Below are positions 57,598-64,000 of a stretch of DNA of 64,000 nt, piece by piece. Origin of the DNA: Rhizophlyctis rosea (taxonomy: Eukaryota > Chytridiomycota > Chytridiomycetes > Rhizophlyctidales > Rhizophlyctidaceae); assembly GCA_027596075.1 (NCBI GenBank), contig JADGJC010000132.1:1-64000 (forward strand), given 5' to 3'. Positions within the stretch are counted from its first letter, which is position 1; the number at the start of each line of letters is the position of its first letter. Both the position numbers and the translations under genes were made by a program. The notes beneath the pieces are model-generated. The model did no database searches and was not told the origin of the DNA. It saw nothing but the letters and a program-made list of their open reading frames with translations.

Positions 57598-59289
57598 GGG
57601 TGTATGGGAGGGAGGTGGTGCGAAAGGAGCTGAGCGAGGGGTTTGTGTATATAAGTTAATATCTTTATGTAGGATAGAACGTAGGATGTAGGAGCAAGAG
57701 GTCGGTTGTGGTAGGTAAAAATAGTAGGTTATTGCCCATTGTGGCTGCATTGTAGTGGGTGTTGGAAAGGCATCTTTCGCAATAGCAATTCACGTCACGC
57801 TCCCCGTGCTTGTACAGCATTGTTATCCAAGGCTAATCTCATCCGCTGAGTTGAGACGATATATATGCTTCCAGCCTTCTGCCCAAAGGGGAACGAGGCT
57901 CGTTTGGAGGTGCCGAAGCAAAATATCCAAAGGAGTGTCAAATGTTCAAATGAGCTGAACCACCAAAACAACCTGCACCCATGTCGGACCATCGCTTCCT
58001 TTTCCACCCCGTTCGCTTCTATTGAATAGCTGGTTTGATACATGATCCAAAGAACTAACAACACAAACGCTTCAAGGCGAAGATGGTTTAGTTATGCTGG
58101 GAAGTCATGCAGAAATACAGGAGCAGTGACAGCGAGGAAGGGCTTCAAAATGCGACAAAAGCTAACCATACAAGCGAACCCACAAGTGAGCAGCACGAGA
58201 TTGGTCACGTATGAACCAACAACAAGGACCAAAAGTCCGAAGGTCTTGCATGACGCCGTCCGCATTTCTTCCGCCCTCCCAACACTGTCACACACCCCAC
58301 TCACCAAGGACTGGGAACCCGAAGCTGTGAGCTTCTCGCGGTTAAACCAGTTCAGAATTGACTTGTGGTAAAGCGGTAAACCTTGACTTGGGAGTTATCG
58401 AATGCGACGGAAGGAGGGACGAGCAACCGGGAACACGAAGTCGGTTGAGAAGACCTTGACTGACTCAATAGGTCACTTGACTTGAAGTTATGAGGTGTTC
58501 GCTGTTGCGGAGTGGTGAGTAGGTTGGTGGATTCTAAATGAAGATGGAGTGGCGTGTCCCGTACTGCTCAGAGCCCGGCTGCTTTTGGCTTCTGACTTGA
58601 GCCTAAAAGGATAGTCATGTCAGTATTACTTGAACAATGTCCGCACTGGCCAATCCCCCCAAGGTCCCAGTTGGCGATCAACTGACTCAATCTTACCTGT
58701 TCGCCTGTATGTTCAATAGACGCAATATGTGATTGCTTGTATGTATGACCACAAAATATCTTTGGTCTATGTAAATGTCTGAGAGTTGTGGGAAAGAAGA
58801 TTTGGGAAAGGAGGTGAAAGACGGCGAAAGGTTTTGGGGGATATGGTGTGGCTTGGCCCGTCTGATCGCCAGGGTCCATACCACTCTCATTGGTGGATCG
58901 TAGCTCAACAGCCGCGTTCTATGGGTAACTCAAGGCGGCTAAACTACTGCCAATCAATGGATTCATTAGGATGGCTTGCCCGCATTGACAAAGACCCTCA
59001 GTTTTCATTTATCTCATGTGAAATCTCGCTGAAAGTGTCGAAGTTTGTGGGGCTTGTAGGCTTCACTCCTTTTGTTGCAACCCTCCTTCCAATTTCTCAT
59101 TCACCGAAAGCAAGTGCCCCTAAGTTGCTTCACATTGATGTTACGATTGTTTTATGCGACATGTCTGAGGTGAAGTTGTTTGTCTCGCAATTCTTCAAGT
59201 CTCAAAAAGTGCATGCCGGAGCTGGACAAGGCCATCACACAACTGACACCGTTCCTTCATATCAATCCGTATCGATCCAATCCTCATGA
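57598..59289. other. Intergenic
   Basis: About 1.7 kb between two plus-strand genes. Short frames on both strands lack domains. Part of the 3' end (about 59050-59289) could hold 5' exons of the WD40 gene that I could not define. Confidence 0.5.
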
Positions 59290-61409
59290 ATGGAATTCCT
59301 GTCACTTACTCGACATCGACTAGCAGAAGAAATGCGTAGGCATATACAGGTACGTGCCTTAATTTTGGCGGCGTATACCAACAGACTGCCGTCCCCTTCT
59401 CTTGGCTTCACACCTCCCCTTTCGCCAATATTGATCCTGCTGCGGCCCCAACTTGGGACTATTCTCAATCACAAATAGAGGTCACGAAGGCACAGTCTAC
59501 AGCCTGGACGTGAGGTATGCTTCAGGTGCTCAGTCGCGATCGCAGTCAAAGGAGGATGTTAGTGGCGCGAGCGGTGCTCGGGAAAAGAAGAAGAGAAAGA
59601 AACCGTCCAGAAGGGTGGAGCCTGCTTCCGGGGATGACGGTGACGGGGTTGTGTTGGTGTCTGGTAAGGGAGGGATTCTCGGGTGCTACTGGTCGCCGAG
59701 GAGGGCCGGCTACTGACAACTCGTGATGACTTGACTGACATTAGGCTCACACGATCAGAGCATTATTATTTGGGATGTTCGAATAGACAGTTCTCGACCA
59801 AAAGACCTGTTTGTGGCGGTAAGAATTCAAAATGTTGGGGCCCCAACTTCGACAATAGTTCATAACAGTAAATGACTTCGGTGCGGCCGACACGTCAACT
59901 TTCGCAACTCTCACAGTTGTCTCAAATGCAAAGTCTTCGGGCCCACGCCGCTGACGTCTTTGCGCTGGAACTGTTTTCAGATGACAAGAGATTGGGGAAC
60001 TTGATATCAGGAGGAGACTATACTGTTAGGACGTGGGATGTTGAGGTGAGAAAGACTGTCTTCAGCATAGATGCGAACGAGAGACGCTTAAGGTCTTGCC
60101 TGTTGCTCATAAGATTTTGACATAGGAAGGACGGGAAGTCCAAACCTTTACAGGGCACACCGGGTACATTGCATGTCTGCGTGTCCGGGGAAAGCGGGCT
60201 TTTTCCGGATCGTGGGATACAACAATCAGGTCTTGGAATTTGGAGGTGAGATCCTACCTTCACCTACAATCAAAGGATGGATTCCAAAACTTTTCAATGA
60301 CCTGCATAAGATAGGCGGGAAAAGGCATGCACGTCTTCAAAGGCCATAAAAACCTTGTCAACTGCATCGACGTCACAGATACGGACATCTTCAGCGGGAG
60401 TTGGGACATGACGGTTATTCAGTGGAGTCGGGCGGTGAGTGGAGACTCTCCCTTGTGTTCGGTCGTTGCCAGTTAGGCTGAGAATATGTTGGGCTTGTAG
60501 ACGGGTGAAGCGGTGAACGTCTACCAGGGACATACGGATGGTGTGCAATGTTTGCAGATTTATCAGGATTTGCTGTTGACTGGGTAAGGAGTAGCAAAAC
60601 TCTGTTGTTCATGATCAAAGAACTGAAAAAGTCGCCGTTCACTGAACTTCGGTCCCACTCCCTGTCACAATAGCTCTATGGATAAGACCATCAGAATGTG
60701 GAACACAAAGGTACCCATTGCCCATCAGTAACTGGCAGTTGGATTGGAGCCGCATCAAGCCATTGCACTTCTGGCGCTATTCTCACTGGCCATCTGTTTC
60801 AAATTCAGACAGCAAAAACGTTCCGCGTGCTGAAAGGCCACCAAGGCGGAATAGAATGTTTACATGTGATAGACGGTCTATGTTTTTCGGGATCGTATGA
60901 TAAGTCTATAAGGTAAGCTCTTCCAAACCTATGGAGATCCCATCCTCCAAGTGCTTCTTCGATGACTTCTCTAACTATTATTCTCATTTCTCTCAGATGT
61001 TATAAAGTAGATGTACGTATCTATCGGGTCATTGCAGTGGTTGATAATCTGAACTGACACATCTCTCAATGACCTCAATCCATATGCTCACCGCCTTCCA
61101 GACGGGAGAATGCTTGAGGACTTACGACGGACATACGGATGGAGGTACATCGGACTTTAGTACCACTGACTTGTACACGCTGAGGCTGATCATCGCGCTC
61201 TCGCAGTGTATTGTCTGAAATATATGGACGGGATCCTGTACAGTGGATCTGGAGATAAGACCATCCGGGTGTGGGACGCACGGGTAAGTGTTTAATTGTG
61301 CTGTTCGCCCGCCGAAGCATGGCTTTGACTTGTTCATCATATGTAGGACTTGACAACAAAACCAGCCAACTCCAGTTGGTGGGCACGCTGTTGTGGGTGT
61401 CGGGATTGA
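59290..61409 (+). CDS. WD40-repeat protein, single seven-bladed propeller (5' end uncertain)
   Basis: About twelve small exons encode seven WD40 repeats: GHEGTVYSLDV with a Lys/Ser-rich insert then SGSHDQSIIIWDV; AHAADVFALEL...SGGDYTVRTWDVE; GHTGYIACLRV...SGSWDTTIRSWNLE; GHKNLVNCIDV...SGSWDMTVIQWSRA; GHTDGVQCLQI...TGSMDKTIRMWNTK; GHQGGIECLHV...SGSYDKSIRCYKVD; GHTDGVYCLKY...SGSGDKTIRVWDAR. These form one propeller, a scaffold fold. The pattern resembles TRAF7/FBXW7-type propellers, but no F-box or RING is visible upstream. The start is unresolved: MEFLSLTRHRLAEEMRRHIQ at 59290 ends in phase 0, whereas the first WD exon needs phase 2, so another exon or start is missing. Stop TGA 61407, after a short Cys-rich tail. 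Confidence 0.85.
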
Positions 61410-62491
61410 AAGGTGTAAATTACGTGTAAACTTGAGCTGTAAATTCTCAGTGTATGATGATGACGGTTAGCTTAAGCCTTGTCTGGGACGGTGAGATGGA
61501 GCATCCGGCCTCAAATGGAAGGAACGAGATGGCAGACACCGGTTTCATTTGAAAAGACTGTGTTTCCGCCAAGTTGATGCAACAAACCTAAGCTTTGCAA
61601 CTCCTTCCTCCCCGTCACACTTGCACACCCGCCCTTTTCCCATCCGCACCAAGCTGGCAACACGAGCAACGGTTTTCGGCATCGTCTCTCCCTGATGTGC
61701 CCCATCGTCATGTCTCCTTCAACACCACTATCCGTACTACTTTCACCCTGCTCGCTGCTCCTATGCGCTTTCCTTTGAGACTTCTGCCTCTCCAGCACTG
61801 CGAAATGACTTGCTATTTTTGGCTATGCGAGCATCTTCGAAGTGTTGAGCAGAGGCTAGGGGCATTGGAGTCATTGTGAACCATCCTTGTACCAAGCACA
61901 TTATCAGTGCAATCGAAATGAAGTCACATGCCAAGGCGCAGTCCCCTCCCTTCCACTCATTGTGGAGGAAAGGATATTGCAGCCCTCCAGGGCCCGATCG
62001 TGGCGCAGGCATTTCATCAATCAACTGCGGAATCATCGATGAGCAGGAAAACGTCGCCACAGCTTCCCCTCCATCTGAAACATCGCTCTGTCATGTGAAC
62101 AGAAGGCGCGCACTTTTACGTGCAATATTCAGCCAATAACTGAAGGATACGGAATCTTGATTGGAACCCACATGTCAGGGAAAAGGTGGCGGATTAAGGG
62201 CGTGCAGATGGCGTGTGACATGACACCCTCTTGTTGAAATTCATGCTCAGCCAACATACTGATTTGAAACTTGCATAAAAGAACACCATCACCTCGTCCA
62301 TCCCCTTTCCACTTTCCTTCTCATCAAGCAAAAACACCCTCCTCTCATAACACCCGGAACACAAGTCTCAAACAAGTCTGACTAGTCGGGTAGTCCCCTA
62401 TCTCTCTCTCTCTCTATCGTAGCAAGTACTAGTATATCAATCGTCTGCAAATACTCATAAAAACAACAAACAATCACAAAAAAACACCACG
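61410..62491. other. Intergenic with CT-rich leader of the RRM gene
   Basis: About 1.1 kb. A TATA-like CATAAAAG lies near 62274, then a CT-rich leader with a CTCTCTCTCTCTCTAT run and an A-rich stretch just before the RRM start codon. No gene seen. Confidence 0.55.
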
Positions 62492-63279
62492 ATGAGCGAA
62501 CCGCGCATCTTCGTCGGCAACCTGAGCTGGAACACCACGGACGACAGTCTCAAGTACACCTTTGCCAAATACGGCAACGTCGTCGACGCCAAAGTCATGC
62601 AAGACAGGGAGACTGGTGAGTTTCCTTGGTTTGTTTTGCATGTCTGTTTTCTGGCTGAGAACGTCCTATCGGGGTCGTGATGCTACATGATTGAGCCGTC
62701 GTTCATCCTGCTCACTGGATATTTGCACTTCTTTCTCTCCCTTTCTTCTGCCTCGCATAATAGGACGCTCCCGCGGCTTCGGTTTCGTGACGTTGGAATC
62801 CGAGTCTCAGTGTCAAGCCGCCATCAACGACCTGAATGAGACGGAAGTGGACGGCAGGACCATTCGCGTCAAGTACGTCTTCGTTCGCCCTGTAAACTCA
62901 TCGTAAACAAACATCAACAAATATCTAGCATGGCGAACGAGCGTCCGGCCGGCGGGGGTGGGGGCGGCTACAGGGGTCGCGGTGGAGGGTACGGAGGTGG
63001 AGGCGGTGGTTATGGAGGTGGAGGCGGTGGATATGGAGGGTATGTGTTCAAGGATACTGTTGATTGACGAAGAACCGACGTCTTATGCAAAAAATTGTCG
63101 AATTTAAAGCAGTGGGGGCGGCTACGGTGGTCAAGGCTACGGCGGCAGTGGTGGAGGTGGGAACCGCTACGGCGGTGGGGGTGGCGGGTAAGAACCTTTA
63201 AACGCAACCATCGGTTTTCCACAATTGATATCTTACGTGGAATCATCAATCAAGTTACGGCGGCCGGGGCAACTTCTGA
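62492..63279 (+). CDS. Glycine-rich RNA-binding protein (single RRM)
   Basis: 147-residue protein from exons 62492-62615, 62764-62872, 62929-63039, 63113-63187 and 63255-63279, all in phase. One RRM: RNP2 is IFVGNLSW and RNP1 is RGFGFVTL, with the intron splitting ETG/RSRGFGF. A Gly-rich tail of GGYGG and RGG elements follows (RGRGGGYGGG, YGGRGNF at the end). This matches the plant GRP / animal CIRBP architecture, proteins that bind and chaperone RNA, often under cold or other stress. The tail is spread over three exons that each start and end inside GG codons, so it could vary in length by exon gain. The A-rich leader AAACAACAAACAATCACAAA supports the ATG. Confidence 0.95.
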
Positions 63280-64000
63280 TCGATCCCTTCTGACCGACGA
63301 AAGGCTCCGAGCCTCCAACATTGCGAATCTTTTCAAGTTCTTTCTTCTTTTTTTGCGGTCTTCTTTTTGCTTTTGGAATTTGCGAGTTTGCTCAATCTGG
63401 TGCGAAACATAATGTAATATGGTCTTGTATATTTGGGTTTTTGTTTTCTCGACTCTGTTCAATATAGATGGGGTCGGTGATGTTTCGCTTGCTGTTCTTC
63501 TTTCTTCTTACGTCTTTATTGAGTTGCGGAGATCTTGATTGTGCATTCGAATTGGGAGTTGTTGGGAAGTGAAAGTTTTCCGGGTATCAACAACATGTGC
63601 AATTATCTTTGGCGAGGAGATGTCGATTGTCAAGAATTATAGAAGATGGCCTTCTCTTCTCATATGTTTGACACCTCCATGGTCAGAGATCAATTGGTGG
63701 GAAGTCGTACACAGATTTTTGGAGGAAGACGGGGTGGATGAAGGTTTACATGTCCGAGATGTCGGACTCCCTGTAATGCATGTAGCACCGCCACCGGTGA
63801 GGTTGTACTGTTGCACGGGGCATTCACGGAATGATCCAATTGTGTCACATTGTTACATTGTGGCTGGTCTCGCGTCAAATTCACAAATTTCACATGCCAA
63901 AGCCAAACCGCGAAGTTCGAACACAGTCTTTGGAAGCTGGCCGAGACAAAGCTCCGTCCGCCAGCCCAACTGCGAAAGTATAGCTCCACCTATGCCTTTG
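63280..64000. other. 3' flank of the RRM gene to window end
   Basis: T-rich 3' untranslated-like sequence to about 63550, then DNA without a supported gene up to the edge. Confidence 0.5.

Overview
The window is nuclear DNA from a fungus. Genes are dense on both strands and cut by short GT-AG introns (about 50-100 bp, with CTGAC/CTAAC-like branch points). The gene content mixes ordinary fungal genes (SUV3, TVP18, alanine-glyoxylate aminotransferase, a Kre9-like wall protein, AA9 LPMO with CBM1) with genes absent from yeasts and most Dikarya: a full-length talin, a RA-PH adaptor of the MRL (RIAM/lamellipodin) type, a GABA-B-like class C GPCR and a CASTOR-like amino-acid sensor. This points to an early-diverging, probably zoosporic (chytrid-like), plant-matter-degrading species. 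That placement is inference; no rRNA or tRNA gene was found. One 10-base N gap (28906-28915) shows the window is scaffolded assembly.

Layout: talin on minus (1-7913, 3' end outside the window); class C GPCR on plus (9589-15018); a repeat-bearing gap; mitochondrial RNA helicase SUV3 on minus (17368-20342), divergent from alanine-glyoxylate aminotransferase on plus (20912-22519); TVP18 on minus (22929-23813); an SH3/double-RA scaffold on plus (25665-29302); a gap with degenerate repeats; a DPY-30-motif protein on minus (about 31814-32162); the MRL-like RA-PH adaptor on minus (32894-36663); AA9 LPMO-CBM1 on plus (38933-40842); a partly broken TIR-like/TPR gene on plus (41365-45434); an MHYT-domain membrane protein on plus (48145-51296); an F-box-like protein (51609-52286) and a GPI-anchored Kre9-like protein (52991-53768) on minus; a CASTOR-like protein on plus (55625-57597); a seven-repeat WD40 protein on plus (about 59290-61409); and a glycine-rich RRM protein on plus (62492-63279).

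How they may work together: talin and the RA-PH adaptor are partners in animals, where Rap-GTP-bound RIAM recruits talin to membranes. Finding both on one 64-kb segment of a fungus, the adaptor carrying an LD-like helix, is the most interesting result. The SH3-RA-RA protein may add another Ras/Rap-linked polarity scaffold. The GPCR, MHYT protein and CASTOR-like protein are all predicted sensors. The LPMO and Kre9-like protein act outside the cell on polysaccharide. These links are inference; there is no operon-like organisation. Exon boundaries quoted to the base were checked for splice-site dinucleotides and reading phase; others are marked approximate.
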